The notes: generated from the sequence alone by a model not told the origin. DNA of 64,000 nt from Cryptosporangium aurantiacum (GCF_900143005.1 NZ_FRCS01000016.1:96783-160782); one strand, 5' to 3'. Numbered from the stretch's first letter, positions 1-8,758 are shown. Translations and numbers: made by a program.

Positions 1-2
1 TC

Positions 3-77
3 TCGTTCTTCGTCGGCGAGGCCGCCGGATTCGTGTCCGGCCAGGTCCTCTACGTCGCCGGCGGCCCCAAGGCCTGA
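3..77 (+). CDS. SDR family oxidoreductase, C-terminal end (partial)
   Basis: Only the last 24 codons are present and the gene enters from the left edge of the window. The reading ends in EAAGFVSGQVLYVAGGPKA, the usual C-terminus of classical short-chain dehydrogenases, where a 'TGQ.L.VDGG' strand closes the Rossmann fold next to the active site. The substrate cannot be judged from this end. The gene converges on the TauD-like dioxygenase and a strong hairpin lies between them. Family assignment is good; nothing more can be said. Confidence 0.75.
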   Translation, partial: SFFVGEAAGFVSGQVLYVAGGPKA

Positions 78-83
78 CCCGCC

Positions 84-113
84 CCGCGCCGGCCCGCCAC
101 GGGGCCGGCGCGG
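84..113. terminator. bidirectional hairpin terminator
   Basis: A perfect 12-bp inverted repeat (84-95 and 102-113) with a 6-nt loop lies between the converging SDR end and dioxygenase end. No U-tract follows, as is common for actinobacterial terminators. It would serve both genes. Confidence 0.7.
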
Positions 114-122
114 CCGGCCTCC

Positions 123-923
123 TCAGACCGGGCGGTCGCCGAACAGCGTCACGCGGTGCAGCACGCGCTCGGCGCCGCCGGTGTCGCCGACCACCGCGTG
201 CTGCGTGCACCGGTTGTCCCAGATCACCAGGTCGCCGACCCGCCACTTGTGCCGGTACACGTACTCCGCGCGCCCCACCTGGGCGTACAGGTACTCGAGC
301 AGCGGCGCGCTCTCCTCGGGGGTCCAGCCCTCGATGTGCGTCGTGTAGTCGCCGTTGACGAACAGCGCCTTCCGGCCGGTGATCGGATGCGTCCGCACCA
401 CCGGGTGGCTCTGTGTGACGGCCTTGCGATCGAGCCCGGCCTGGTCGGCGAGCGTGGTGCCCTGGTGAACCGCGTGCAGCGTATCGAGCGTCGCCCGCAG
501 CCCCGGCGAGAGCTGCTCGTAGACCAGGGCCGCGTTCGACCACATCGTGTCGCCGCCGACCTCGGGGATCACCCGCGCCAGCAACATGCTCAGCGCCGGT
601 GGCCGCTCAGCGTGCGTGGTGTCGGCGTGCCACCGCTGGGTGAGCGGCGTGGGCTCGTGGATCTTCATCACGCCGGGATGCCCCTCGATGCTCGGCACGT
701 ACGGGTGCACCGACACCTCCCCCCAGCGGGAGGCGAACGCGAGTTGGTCGTCGGGCGTCATCGCCTGCTGACCCCGGATGCAGATGACCTGGTACTTCAG
801 GAACGCGTCCTGGAGCGCGGTCAGCGTCGTGTCGTCGACGCCGCCGGCCAGGTCGACGCCGGTGATGAGCGCGCCGAGCGCCGAGGAGCGTCGCTCGATC
901 TCCAGTGCTGTGGCAGTCGCCAT
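123..923 (-). CDS. TauD/TfdA family Fe(II)/2-oxoglutarate dioxygenase
   Basis: A 266-residue enzyme of the taurine dioxygenase family, which hydroxylates a substrate while decarboxylating 2-oxoglutarate. The metal triad is visible: H99 and D101 in RWHADTTH, and a distal H242 in TQHAV. R257 in VLHRVTLFGD is the expected 2-oxoglutarate anchor. The length is normal for the family. I chose the ATG at 923 over the one at 938 because GGAGGAG sits 2 bases upstream of it and the extra residues are not typical. It lies 95 bp downstream of the thiolase with an AT-rich promoter of its own. By context it may 2-hydroxylate an acid or acyl-CoA entering the catabolic operon beside it; taurine or another sulfonate is an equally legal substrate for the family. 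Confidence 0.88.
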   Translation of the reverse strand: MATATALEIERRSSALGALITGVDLAGGVDDTTLTALQDAFLKYQVICIRGQQAMTPDDQLAFASRWGEVSVHPYVPSIEGHPGVMKIHEPTPLTQRWHADTTHAERPPALSMLLARVIPEVGGDTMWSNAALVYEQLSPGLRATLDTLHAVHQGTTLADQAGLDRKAVTQSHPVVRTHPITGRKALFVNGDYTTHIEGWTPEESAPLLEYLYAQVGRAEYVYRHKWRVGDLVIWDNRCTQHAVVGDTGGAERVLHRVTLFGDRPV

Positions 924-943
924 GTCTCCTCCAGCCAAGGTTT

Positions 944-959
944 TCTATACTTTATACAT
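944..959 (-). promoter_or_regulatory. promoter region with ATGTATA-type motif upstream of the dioxygenase
   Basis: An AT-rich island in otherwise very GC-rich DNA, 21-36 bases before the dioxygenase start. On the minus strand it reads ATGTATAAAGTATAGA, offering TATAGA or TATAAA as a -10. The part at 947-959 (ATGTATAAAGTAT) matches ATGTATATTCTAT at 13721-13733 at 10 of 13 positions in the same orientation, so it may also be a regulator site. Confidence 0.5.
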
Positions 960-1018
960 GATGAACTCGAACGGGCCGTAGCCCGCCGTTGCCGCCTGCG
1001 GCCCCTTACTACTTGGTG

Positions 1019-2221
1019 CTACGCCGCGGCCTTCTCCAAGATGTGGACGCCACACGCGGAACCGAGGCCGATCACGTGCGCCAGCCCGACGCGAGCCCCC
1101 TCGATCTGACGATCCCCGGCCTCACCGCGCAGGTGGGTCGCGATCTCCCACACGTTCGCGATGCCGGTCGCCGCGATCGGATGCCCCTTGGACTGCAGCC
1201 CACCGGACACGTTCACCGGCGTCGAGCCGTCCCGCCACGGCGCTCCGGACTTGAAGAAGTCCACCGCACCGCCCTCCTCGCAGAGCATCAGGTTGTCGTA
1301 GTGGACGAGTTCGGCGGTGGCGAAGCAGTCGTGCAGCTCGACCAGGTCCAGGTCACCGGGCCCGACCCCGGCCTGCTCGTACGCCTGCGCGGCGGCGGCG
1401 CGGGTCAGCGTGTTGACGTCCGGCAACACCTGGCACGCCTCCGTCCACGGGTCGCTGGTCAACACCGACGCGGCGATCTTCACCGCCCGGCGACGCTGCT
1501 CGAGCGGCAGCCGCTGCAGCGCCGAGTCCGCGATCACCACCGCGGCCGCGGCGCCGTCGGTGTTCGCCGAACACATCGGCCGCGTGTTCGGGTACGCGAT
1601 CATGACGTCGTTCATGATCTGCTCCAGGCTCATCCGCTTCTGGTAGGCGGCGAGCGGGTTCAGCGTCGAGTGGGCGTGGTTCTTCTCGCTGATCCGCGCG
1701 AACAGCTCAAAATCCGCACCACCGTACTTGTGGCCGTACTCCATCCCGACCTGCGCGAACACCCCGGCCATCGTCTCGGTGCCGATCCGGCCGTCGACCG
1801 CACCGACCGCCCCGAGCCGCCCCGACCGGCTCCACGTCCCGCTCTCGTCCTTCCGCGGACGCGCGCCGAGCAAGCCCGCGCCGGACAGCTTCTCGACGCC
1901 GACCGCGAGCCCCATCTCGGCCTCGCCGGCCTTGATCGCCATGCAGACGGTCCGCAGCGCGGTCGCGCCGGTCGCGCACGCGTTCTGGACGTTGTAGACC
2001 GGGATACCGGTCTGCCCGATCTGCTTCTGCAGCAGCTGTCCGATGCCGCCGACGCCGCCGAGCAGGTTGCCCGCCGCCAGCACGCCGATGTCCTTCATCG
2101 ACACACCGCCGTCGGCGAGCGCGCCGAGCGCCGCTTCCGAGGCCAGGTCGACGAGGTCCTCGTCGGGGTGCTTGCCGAACTTCGTCATGTGGATGCCGAG
2201 GATCCACAGGGTCTCCGCCAT
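1019..2221 (-). CDS. thiolase family protein (acetyl-CoA acetyltransferase type)
   Basis: A 400-residue thiolase, the last step of beta-oxidation, which cleaves a 3-oxoacyl-CoA with CoA. The nucleophile C82 is in NACATG. Further along are GGLQSKGHPIAATG, carrying the catalytic His, and GSACGV with the second Cys, so it should be catalytically competent, unlike the Ltp2-like protein at 40563-42197. The ATG at 2221 follows GGAGGGG and five bases after the stop of the DUF35 gene. The SCP2/Ltp subgroup of thiolases usually works together with a DUF35 protein encoded next to it, as here. Last gene of the long operon. Confidence 0.9.
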   Translation of the reverse strand: MAETLWILGIHMTKFGKHPDEDLVDLASEAALGALADGGVSMKDIGVLAAGNLLGGVGGIGQLLQKQIGQTGIPVYNVQNACATGATALRTVCMAIKAGEAEMGLAVGVEKLSGAGLLGARPRKDESGTWSRSGRLGAVGAVDGRIGTETMAGVFAQVGMEYGHKYGGADFELFARISEKNHAHSTLNPLAAYQKRMSLEQIMNDVMIAYPNTRPMCSANTDGAAAAVVIADSALQRLPLEQRRRAVKIAASVLTSDPWTEACQVLPDVNTLTRAAAAQAYEQAGVGPGDLDLVELHDCFATAELVHYDNLMLCEEGGAVDFFKSGAPWRDGSTPVNVSGGLQSKGHPIAATGIANVWEIATHLRGEAGDRQIEGARVGLAHVIGLGSACGVHILEKAAA

Positions 2222-2226
2222 GTTCG

Positions 2227-2628
2227 TTACCCCTCCACCGGCCGGAAGCCGTAGTTGACAGCCTCGACGCCTTCGTCGTCGACGCCGGTGACGTAGGTCG
2301 TCAGCGCCACCTTCATGCCCAGGTGGACGTGGTCCGGGTCGGTGTCCACGTCCACCAGGTTGGCGCGCACGCTGGTGCCGTCGCAGTCCACGACCGCAGC
2401 GACGAACGGCACCGGGACGCCGGGCGCCGCGAACGTGACGATCGTGAACGCGCGGACCTCGCCGCTCGTCGCGATCGGGACGCGGTGGAACTCCCGGGCG
2501 CCGCAGCGCGCACAGGCGTTGCGGCGGCCGAAGTAGCGCGCCGCGCAGGCGGTGCACTCCTCGGCGACCAGATGTGGATCGTCACCCAGTTCCAGGTAAT
2601 CCACGAAGGGAATCTGTTGTGTGCTCAT
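2227..2628 (-). CDS. DUF35 OB-fold/zinc-ribbon acyl-CoA-associated protein
   Basis: A 133-residue protein with a rubredoxin-like zinc ribbon near the N-terminus (C25, C28, C39, C42) followed by an OB-fold ending in VNYGFRPVEG. Such proteins bind the CoA part of acyl-CoA substrates and partner with thiolase-like or hydratase proteins, as in ChsH2 and Ltp2 complexes of sterol catabolism. The start overlaps the stop of the preceding acyl-CoA dehydrogenase (ATGA) and the thiolase follows 5 bp downstream, pointing to a thiolase-DUF35 complex. Confidence 0.88.
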   Translation of the reverse strand: MSTQQIPFVDYLELGDDPHLVAEECTACAARYFGRRNACARCGAREFHRVPIATSGEVRAFTIVTFAAPGVPVPFVAAVVDCDGTSVRANLVDVDTDPDHVHLGMKVALTTYVTGVDDEGVEAVNYGFRPVEG

Positions 2629-3773
2629 CCGAAGCCTTCCGATCGAGAGGAGTCGAGGAGCGTGGTGGCCACCGTGGCGCGGTGGTGGCGCGGGTCGCCG
2701 AGCATCGGTTCGGCGGCCTTCACCCGGCGGTACCAGAGGTGGAGCGGCCGGTCGGCGTGGATGCCGTCGCCGCCGCAGAGCTGGTGAGCGGACGCGGTGA
2801 CCCGGCGGCACCGCGTCGCCGCGGCAGCCTTGGCGATCGCGGCGGCGCGGCGGACGTCGTCCGGTGCAGCGTCCCGGTCTAGGAGGCGCGCCGCACGCTC
2901 CACCACACCGGCGACCAGCGCGACGTCGAGCAGCATGTCCGCACAGCGGTGTTTCACGGCCTGGCGGGTGCCCAGCGGCGTCCCCTGCTGGACGCGGGTC
3001 GAGACGCGCTCGACCGCGTACCGCATCGCCGCCTCCGCGGCGCCGAGCGCGTCCGCCGCGAGCGCGATCGTGCCCCGCGAGAGCGCGGAGTCCGTGGGGT
3101 CCGTCGGCTCCGTGGGGTCCGTCGGGTCCGTGGGGTCCGGTGGCCGGCCGGGACGGCGGAAAGCCCCGAGGCGGCGCGCCGGTGCCGCCCGGAGGCTGAT
3201 CGCGCACTGGTGGTCGAGGCCGATCGTCGGGATCGGCTCGATGCGGACGCCCGGCGCGGCGGCATCGACCGCGAACGCGGCCACGACGTCGGGCGCCCTC
3301 CGCCCGTCCGCGACGCTGACCGGGCCGGGGACTCTCGCGACAACGAGGAGGACGTCGGCGTCGGCGGCGTACGGGACAAAACACTTCGTGCCGTCGAGCC
3401 GCCAGCTCTTCCCGGTGGGCTCGGCGCGGGTCCGGATGCTGCCGGGCCCGTAGCTGCCGTCCGGCTCGGTGACGCAGAACGCGTACCGGCGCTCACCAGC
3501 GGTCAGCGCGTTCAGGTGCTCCCGCTCCCCGAGCGCCGCCAGCAGCGCGCCGCTCTGGACGACGCCGTTGTGGACCGGCGACGGCACCGCCGCTGCGGCG
3601 AGCTGCCGGATCGCGTCGACCGCGTCGGCGAACCGGCCCCGGCCGCCCGGCAGTCCGCCGGTGAACCTGGGCAGCGCGCCGCGCCACCAATCCGGGTCGT
3701 AGCCGGGCGGCGACTCGGTCAGCGCGAGGATCGCCGCCGCGTCGACGGCCGGAGCTGCCGCGGTGGGGGTCAT
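2625..3773 (-). CDS. acyl-CoA dehydrogenase with a Pro-Thr-Asp repeat insert
   Basis: A 382-residue flavin acyl-CoA dehydrogenase. The C-terminal half has LCGGDGIHADRPLHLWYRR, the form seen in one subunit of heterotetrameric, sterol-type dehydrogenases, and lacks a usual YEGT catalytic-base segment. Its neighbour upstream (3770-4990) is of the complementary type, and start and stop overlap as ATGA, so the two probably form an alpha2beta2 enzyme. A run of about five Asp-Pro-Thr units sits in front of the C-terminal helical domain and is encoded by an 18-bp tandem repeat. The substrate is probably a branched or cyclic acyl-CoA; this is inference. Confidence 0.87.
   Translation of the reverse strand: MTPTAAAPAVDAAAILALTESPPGYDPDWWRGALPRFTGGLPGGRGRFADAVDAIRQLAAAAVPSPVHNGVVQSGALLAALGEREHLNALTAGERRYAFCVTEPDGSYGPGSIRTRAEPTGKSWRLDGTKCFVPYAADADVLLVVARVPGPVSVADGRRAPDVVAAFAVDAAAPGVRIEPIPTIGLDHQCAISLRAAPARRLGAFRRPGRPPDPTDPTDPTEPTDPTDSALSRGTIALAADALGAAEAAMRYAVERVSTRVQQGTPLGTRQAVKHRCADMLLDVALVAGVVERAARLLDRDAAPDDVRRAAAIAKAAAATRCRRVTASAHQLCGGDGIHADRPLHLWYRRVKAAEPMLGDPRHHRATVATTLLDSSRSEGFG
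3091..3144. repeat. in-frame 18-bp tandem repeat (3 copies) inside acyl-CoA dehydrogenase
   Basis: Three 18-bp units start at 3091, 3109 and 3127. The first two differ at one base, and each unit is two similar 9-bp halves. Read on the minus strand it gives a DPT/EPT repeat that would form a flexible, acidic, proline-rich linker. The frame is kept, so changes in copy number would only change linker length. Confidence 0.85.
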
Positions 3774-4990
3774 CGGGCTTGCCTCGGGAGGCCGAGGCCG
3801 AAGTCGGCGATGCCGTCGCGCAGGACCTCGTTCGCCCCGGCGCCGATCGTGCCGTGGACACGTTCCAGGTACTCCCAGGCGAACCGGCCGCCCGCGGCCC
3901 CGTGCGGTGATGCGGCCCCGTGCGGTGGTGCCGAACTGTGCGGTGGGGCCCAGACGGTTCCGGCGTGTCCGGCGATCTCGGTGGCGGTCTGTGCGAGCCG
4001 CTGCAGCAGCTCGGTGCCGAACACCTTCGCCATCGACGCCAGCGCCGAACCGGGAGCCGCAACCGCACGCGCCGCCAGCACCGACCCCGCCTCCACATCG
4101 ATCTCCAGCCCGGCGATCGCGTCCCGGACCAGCGGATCGTCCGCGAGCAGCTGCCCACCGCGCCGGGTCGCGCGCACATAGGTCACCAGCAGGTCCAGCA
4201 CGTGCCGCGCGAACCCCAGATAAAACAGCCCCGACCGCTCGGATCGCACCGCCGCCACGAGTTGCCGCCACGCCTGCCCCGGCTGCCCCAGCACGGCGTC
4301 CGCCCCGAGCCGGACGTCGTCGAACTCGATCTCGTCGAGCGTCCAGCCGTTCATCGTCGGGCGGCGGCGCACGGTGACACCCGGCGCCGCGAGGTCGACC
4401 AGGAACATCGTCAGCGCGCCCGGCCGGTCCGGTTCGGGGGTCCTGGCGATCGTCACGCACCAGTCGGCCTTGTGCGCGCCGGTGACCAGCGTCTTCACCC
4501 CGGTGAGCCGGTAACCGTCGCCGTCGCCCGCTGCGGTCGTGGTGATCGCCCGCAGGTCGGTGCCCGCGTCGGGCTCGGTGTACGCGATGCACATCAGGAT
4601 CTCGCCGCGCAACATCCGCGGCAGGAAGTACGCCTGCTGCTCGGCGTTCGCGTCGTGTAACAGCGGATGCCCGGCCAGCGTCAGCGCGGTGTCGACCAGC
4701 GGGGCGTCGCAGGCCGCGGCCACGTAGTCGAACGCGGCCTGATGCGCCGCGCCCCGGCCGGGGCCGCCGTGCGCGGCGTCCACCGCGGACCCCAGCAGCC
4801 CTTCGGCCCCGGCCCGCCGCGAGAGCTCGCGCTCGAACTCCTCGGCCAGCCCGGTCAGGTCGGCCGGGTCGGCGTAGCCGGCCGCCCCGGTCAGCTCCCG
4901 GTCGAGGAACGCCCGGACCCGCTCGCCGAACGCCGCCGCGTCGGCCCCCAACCCGAACGCATCGCCGCCGCCGAACGCCACCTCAGCCAC
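3770..4990 (-). CDS. acyl-CoA dehydrogenase
   Basis: A 406-residue acyl-CoA dehydrogenase with the middle-domain signature CIAYTEPDAGTDLRAITTTA (flavin contact) and a C-terminus GAGANEVLRDGIADFGLGLP, the form that normally packs on the flavin. It starts with GTG at 4990, overlapping the end of the ligase gene by 8 bp, and its stop overlaps the next start. A short stretch of HG/PHGAA-type low complexity (PHSSAPPHGAASPHGAAGG) interrupts the usual sequence before the last helices. Likely partner of the 2625-3773 dehydrogenase. Confidence 0.88.
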   Translation of the reverse strand: MAEVAFGGGDAFGLGADAAAFGERVRAFLDRELTGAAGYADPADLTGLAEEFERELSRRAGAEGLLGSAVDAAHGGPGRGAAHQAAFDYVAAACDAPLVDTALTLAGHPLLHDANAEQQAYFLPRMLRGEILMCIAYTEPDAGTDLRAITTTAAGDGDGYRLTGVKTLVTGAHKADWCVTIARTPEPDRPGALTMFLVDLAAPGVTVRRRPTMNGWTLDEIEFDDVRLGADAVLGQPGQAWRQLVAAVRSERSGLFYLGFARHVLDLLVTYVRATRRGGQLLADDPLVRDAIAGLEIDVEAGSVLAARAVAAPGSALASMAKVFGTELLQRLAQTATEIAGHAGTVWAPPHSSAPPHGAASPHGAAGGRFAWEYLERVHGTIGAGANEVLRDGIADFGLGLPRQAR

Positions 4991-6596
4991 CGAGCCGATC
5001 CCAGCCGCGGTCCTCGGCCACTAGGGCCCGCAGCTCGTCCTTGCGCACCCGGCCGGTCGTGCTGTTCCGCGGGAAGTCGTCCAGCACCCGGACGTACCGG
5101 GGAATCATGAACGACGGCATCCGCCCGTCGAGGAACTCGACCAGCGACGCCGGCTCGAACGCCGGATCGTTCACCAGCACGGCCGCCAGCACCTCGTCGT
5201 CCCCCAGACCGGACGGAACCCCGACGGCGACGCACTCGACAACGGCGGGGTGTTCCCCGACGCCGCGCTCGACCTCGAACGAGGAGATGTTCTCGCCGCG
5301 GCGGCGCAGCACGTCCTTCCGGCGGTCGAAGAACGTGTACCAGCCCTCAGCGTCCCGGCGGAACATGTCGCCGGTGTGGAACCAGCCGTTGCGCCACGCC
5401 TCCATCGATTCGGCAGGCATCCGGTAGTAGCCCAGGTTCAGCGCCCACGGCTCGGCGCTGCGGACGACCAACTCGCCCACCTCCCCATCCGGCACCGGTT
5501 CGTCGTGCGCGTCGACCAGCCGGATCTCCGGCCACGGATACGAGGTGCGTTCCCGGCCGGTGGCCTCCCACGGCCCGTGGTCCCAGCCGGACGCGATCGG
5601 CGCGCCGACCTCGGTCTGGCCGTAGCAGGTCGCGACCCGGACGCCGAAGCGCTTCTCGAACGCCTCCATCTCCGGGATCATCGGGCCGAGGATGACGTTG
5701 CGCAGCGGGTTGTCCGCGTCGTCGGCGCGCGGTGGAGCGCCGTAGATCAGCGCGGTCATCGGCCCGACGAGCGCCGCGGTCCGGCAGTCGGTGCCCCGGA
5801 CGTCGTCCCAGAACGACGTCGCACTGAATTTGTCGCGGATCACGAACCGCGCGCCGTGGGCGAGCGCGTAGGCGAAGCCGGAGCGACCGGAGTTGTGGAA
5901 CATCGGCAGCGGGTTGAACAGGCCCTCCCCCGGGCCGATCGTGTCGTCCGGGACCCAGGACCACATCTGGAGCGCCAGCCCCCAGGGAGTGATCACGGCC
6001 TTCGACGGACCGGTCGTGCCGGAGGTGAACAGCAAGCTGGCGATGTCCCAGACGTGCGGCCCGTCGAACGTGTGCGCGTCCGCCGCGGCGACTGCCCCCG
6101 CGAAGTCGGCTGCCCCGATCAGCCGGGGCTGGCGCGCCGGGGTCACCTCCTCCCCCACCAGGGGCGCGGGGGCCTCGTCCGGCACGCTGTCCACGAGGAC
6201 GATCGTCCCGAGCCGCGGAAGGACGCCCAGGAGCGGGCGGATCCGCTCGAGGAAGGCCTCGGTCGTGAGCAGGAACTCGGCGTCGGACAGGGACAGCGCG
6301 TGCCGCAGAATGTCGCCGACGTACGCGGTGTTCAGCGGCACCTCCACCGCGCGGAGCCAGCCGAGCGCGAGCAGCGTCCGGTGACCGTAGAAGCCCTGCG
6401 GCAGCAGCGTCGCGACGTGGCTGCCCGCCTCCACGCCCAGCCCGCGCAGCGCACCGGCCCAGGTCAGGGCGTCCGCGTGCAACTGCGCGTAGGTGAGGCC
6501 GCGACCGTCCACGTGCGCCACGGCGACGGCGTCCGGGGTCTGCGCGGCCCAGCGGGCCACCGCGTGCGGCGGGAGTACGGCGCGGTCGAGCATCAT
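4983..6596 (-). CDS. acyl-CoA ligase (AMP-binding, FadD type)
   Basis: A 537-residue adenylate-forming ligase that activates a carboxylic acid to its CoA thioester. The ATP-binding loop LLFTSGTTGPSK is near residue 190, followed by CYGQTEVG, GWFHTGDMFRRDAEG (ATP ribose Asp) and the hinge DRRKDVLRRRGENISS. The C-terminal lysine loop is NSTTGRVRKDEL, with Arg-Lys where Gly-Lys is usual. Two ATGs in a row (6596 and 6593) follow AAGGAG; I use the first because it overlaps the upstream stop as ATGA. It resembles carnitine/crotonobetaine- or short branched-acid ligases more than long-chain enzymes, but the substrate is not readable from sequence. Confidence 0.9.
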   Translation of the reverse strand: MMLDRAVLPPHAVARWAAQTPDAVAVAHVDGRGLTYAQLHADALTWAGALRGLGVEAGSHVATLLPQGFYGHRTLLALGWLRAVEVPLNTAYVGDILRHALSLSDAEFLLTTEAFLERIRPLLGVLPRLGTIVLVDSVPDEAPAPLVGEEVTPARQPRLIGAADFAGAVAAADAHTFDGPHVWDIASLLFTSGTTGPSKAVITPWGLALQMWSWVPDDTIGPGEGLFNPLPMFHNSGRSGFAYALAHGARFVIRDKFSATSFWDDVRGTDCRTAALVGPMTALIYGAPPRADDADNPLRNVILGPMIPEMEAFEKRFGVRVATCYGQTEVGAPIASGWDHGPWEATGRERTSYPWPEIRLVDAHDEPVPDGEVGELVVRSAEPWALNLGYYRMPAESMEAWRNGWFHTGDMFRRDAEGWYTFFDRRKDVLRRRGENISSFEVERGVGEHPAVVECVAVGVPSGLGDDEVLAAVLVNDPAFEPASLVEFLDGRMPSFMIPRYVRVLDDFPRNSTTGRVRKDELRALVAEDRGWDRLGG

Positions 6597-7747
6597 CGCT
6601 CCTTCGGACGACTGCGGGGTAAGCCCAGGCGGCCGGCGGCGATGATCTCGCGCATGATCTCGCTCGTGCCGCCGTAGATCGTGTCGACCAGGCTGTTGCG
6701 GAACGCGAACTCGACCTCGCCCGCCAGCGGTGCGTCCGGGGCGCGCTGGTCGAGTACCGCCTCCGCGCCGAGCAGGTCGAGCAGCGCGGCGTGCTGTCGT
6801 TGGGCGGCCTCGCTGGTGAACAGCTTGGCCATCGACCCTTCGACGCCGGGCAGGCCGCCGTCCCTGGTGATCCACTCCGCGCGGGCGGTGAGCAGCCGCG
6901 CGACCTCCTCGTCGATGGCCAGCCGCGCGAGCTGTTCGGCGACGCCCGGGTCGTCCACGACACCCGCGTCCCGGGCCCAGGACGCGGCCCGGTCCAGCAG
7001 GCCCGGCCGGTGGTTCCCGTTGCGCGTTCCGCGCTCGAACACCATCGCGATCCGGACGACGTCCCAGCCGCCGTCCACCGCACCGACGCGCGCGGAGTCC
7101 GGCACCCGGACTCCGGTGTAGAACGTGGCGTTGGTCCGCTGACCGCCGACGGTGTGGACCGGCTGTACCTCCACGCCGGAAGCGTCCAGCGGAACCAGGA
7201 AGAACGTCAACCCGCGGTTCTTCGGCTCGGACGTCCGGGTGAGCAGGAAAACGTGGGTGCCCTGGTCGGCGGTGCTGGTGAACATCTTCGCGCCGTCGAT
7301 CACCCAGTGGTCGCCGTCGGGCACGGCCCGGGTCCGCGCGGCGGCCATGTCGGATCCGGAGCCGGGCTCGGTGTAACCGAGGACGATGATCGCCTCGCCC
7401 CGCAGCGCGGCCGGGATCATCGTCCGCTTCTGCTCCTCGGTGCCGGTGCGCAGCAGCGTGTGCAGCACCATCCAGGTCGTGATCCAGCCGTCCTGGGCGA
7501 GGCCGTAGTCGTGGATCTCCTCGAACACCGCGTCGGCGAAGCCCCGGTCGACGTCCGAACCGCCGTACTCGGCCGGCCAGCCGGCGGCCAGGAGTCCGTG
7601 GGCGGCGAGCAGGCGGTGCAGTTCCGGGTGGTGGTGGGCGCCGCGGAGGCGTTCGTCGTCCACCCACTCGGGTTTCAGGTGCTCGGCCGCCCAGGCCCGG
7701 GCCGCCTCGCGGTGCGCGGCGAACGCGTCGTGCGGGGTGAAGTCCAT
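6593..7747 (-). CDS. acyl-CoA dehydrogenase
   Basis: A 384-residue acyl-CoA dehydrogenase with VLGYTEPGSGSDMAAARTRA (flavin/substrate contact) and C-terminal YGGTSEIMREIIAAGRLGLP. In classical enzymes the base is the Glu of YEGT; here the position is Gly, so the base would have to come from elsewhere, as in FadE heterotetramers. It follows the 7748-8758 dehydrogenase without a gap (TGA then ATG) and is probably its partner subunit. Confidence 0.9.
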   Translation of the reverse strand: MDFTPHDAFAAHREAARAWAAEHLKPEWVDDERLRGAHHHPELHRLLAAHGLLAAGWPAEYGGSDVDRGFADAVFEEIHDYGLAQDGWITTWMVLHTLLRTGTEEQKRTMIPAALRGEAIIVLGYTEPGSGSDMAAARTRAVPDGDHWVIDGAKMFTSTADQGTHVFLLTRTSEPKNRGLTFFLVPLDASGVEVQPVHTVGGQRTNATFYTGVRVPDSARVGAVDGGWDVVRIAMVFERGTRNGNHRPGLLDRAASWARDAGVVDDPGVAEQLARLAIDEEVARLLTARAEWITRDGGLPGVEGSMAKLFTSEAAQRQHAALLDLLGAEAVLDQRAPDAPLAGEVEFAFRNSLVDTIYGGTSEIMREIIAAGRLGLPRSRPKER

Positions 7748-8758
7748 TCAGAACACCTCCCGGGCCAGCGCGCGGTAGAGGTCCCGGGGCGCGCCGAGGG
7801 CCAGCGGCCAGGCCTTGGCGCGGCGCAGGTAGAGCTGGATGTCGTACTCGAGCGTGTAGCCGTACCCGCCGTGGAACTGCAGGCAGGCCCGGGTGGTCAC
7901 GAACGCGACCTCGGCCGCGTGCAGGAACGCCATCGACGCCAGCGCCGCGCCGCGCGGCCGGTCGCCGTCGAGCGCCCAGGCCGCCTCGTGGACGAGCAGT
8001 TCGGCCCCTTCGCCCGCGGTCACCGCGTCCGCCAGCCGGTGGGCCACGGTCTGGAACCAGCCGATCGGGACGCCGAACGCGTGCCGTTCGGTCACGTACT
8101 CGACGCCGATCCGCAACGCCTCGGCACGCAGTCCGTCCAGCGTGGCGGCGGTGAGCAGCGTCCATTCGGTCACCGCGGCCGCGAACGCCTCCCGGGCCTC
8201 CGGGCCCTGCGCGAGCGGCACGCCCCCGGCGAGTGGTACGTCGGCGAGCGGCTGGCAGCCCAGGTTCGGCGGGACGGGTGCGTACGGCCGAGGTCCGTCC
8301 CGCCGGACCAGCAGCAACTCGTCCCCGGCGAGGACGACGACGGCGTCCGCGACGGCCCCACCCGGCACCAGCCGCGCCACCGGCGCAGCCGCCGGGCCCG
8401 CGACCGGGCGCACCGCCAGGGTCGGCAGGATCTCGCCGGTTCCGACGCCGCGCAGCAGCGCAACGCCCGCCGGGAACCGCGCCAGCAGCCGCGCAGCCAC
8501 CCACGCCTCCACCAGCGGCACCGGCGCCAACCGCCGCCCGGCCTCCCGCGCCACCACGACCAGCTCCGCGAGCGACGCACCGCCCCCGGACGGCACTCCC
8601 ATCAGCGGGACGTCGGCCGCGACCAGCGTGCGCCACAGCTCCTCGTCGTACCCGGACGGCTCGGCGGCCCGCACCCGCGCGGGCGTCGACTCCTTGGCGA
8701 GCAGGTCGCCGAACGCCTCCCGGAGCGCCTCCTGGTCCGCGGTGAGCGAAAGGTCCAT
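7748..8758 (-). CDS. acyl-CoA dehydrogenase, partner-type subunit
   Basis: A 336-residue, shorter and more divergent acyl-CoA dehydrogenase. The N-terminal helical domain begins MDLSLTADQEALREAFGDLL; the C-terminal half has FHGGYGYTLEYDIQLYLRR, characteristic of the subunit type that supplies the helical core in FadE heterotetramers. The flavin-contact segment is weak. Its start overlaps the hydratase stop (TGATG). Two such pairs occur in this operon. Confidence 0.87.
   Translation of the reverse strand: MDLSLTADQEALREAFGDLLAKESTPARVRAAEPSGYDEELWRTLVAADVPLMGVPSGGGASLAELVVVAREAGRRLAPVPLVEAWVAARLLARFPAGVALLRGVGTGEILPTLAVRPVAGPAAAPVARLVPGGAVADAVVVLAGDELLLVRRDGPRPYAPVPPNLGCQPLADVPLAGGVPLAQGPEAREAFAAAVTEWTLLTAATLDGLRAEALRIGVEYVTERHAFGVPIGWFQTVAHRLADAVTAGEGAELLVHEAAWALDGDRPRGAALASMAFLHAAEVAFVTTRACLQFHGGYGYTLEYDIQLYLRRAKAWPLALGAPRDLYRALAREVF

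Noticed and set aside
156..1109. Long plus-strand open frames opposite the dioxygenase and throughout the minus-strand operon
   Set aside because: Antisense shadows of genes with strong third-position GC; rich in Arg/His/Pro with no domains.
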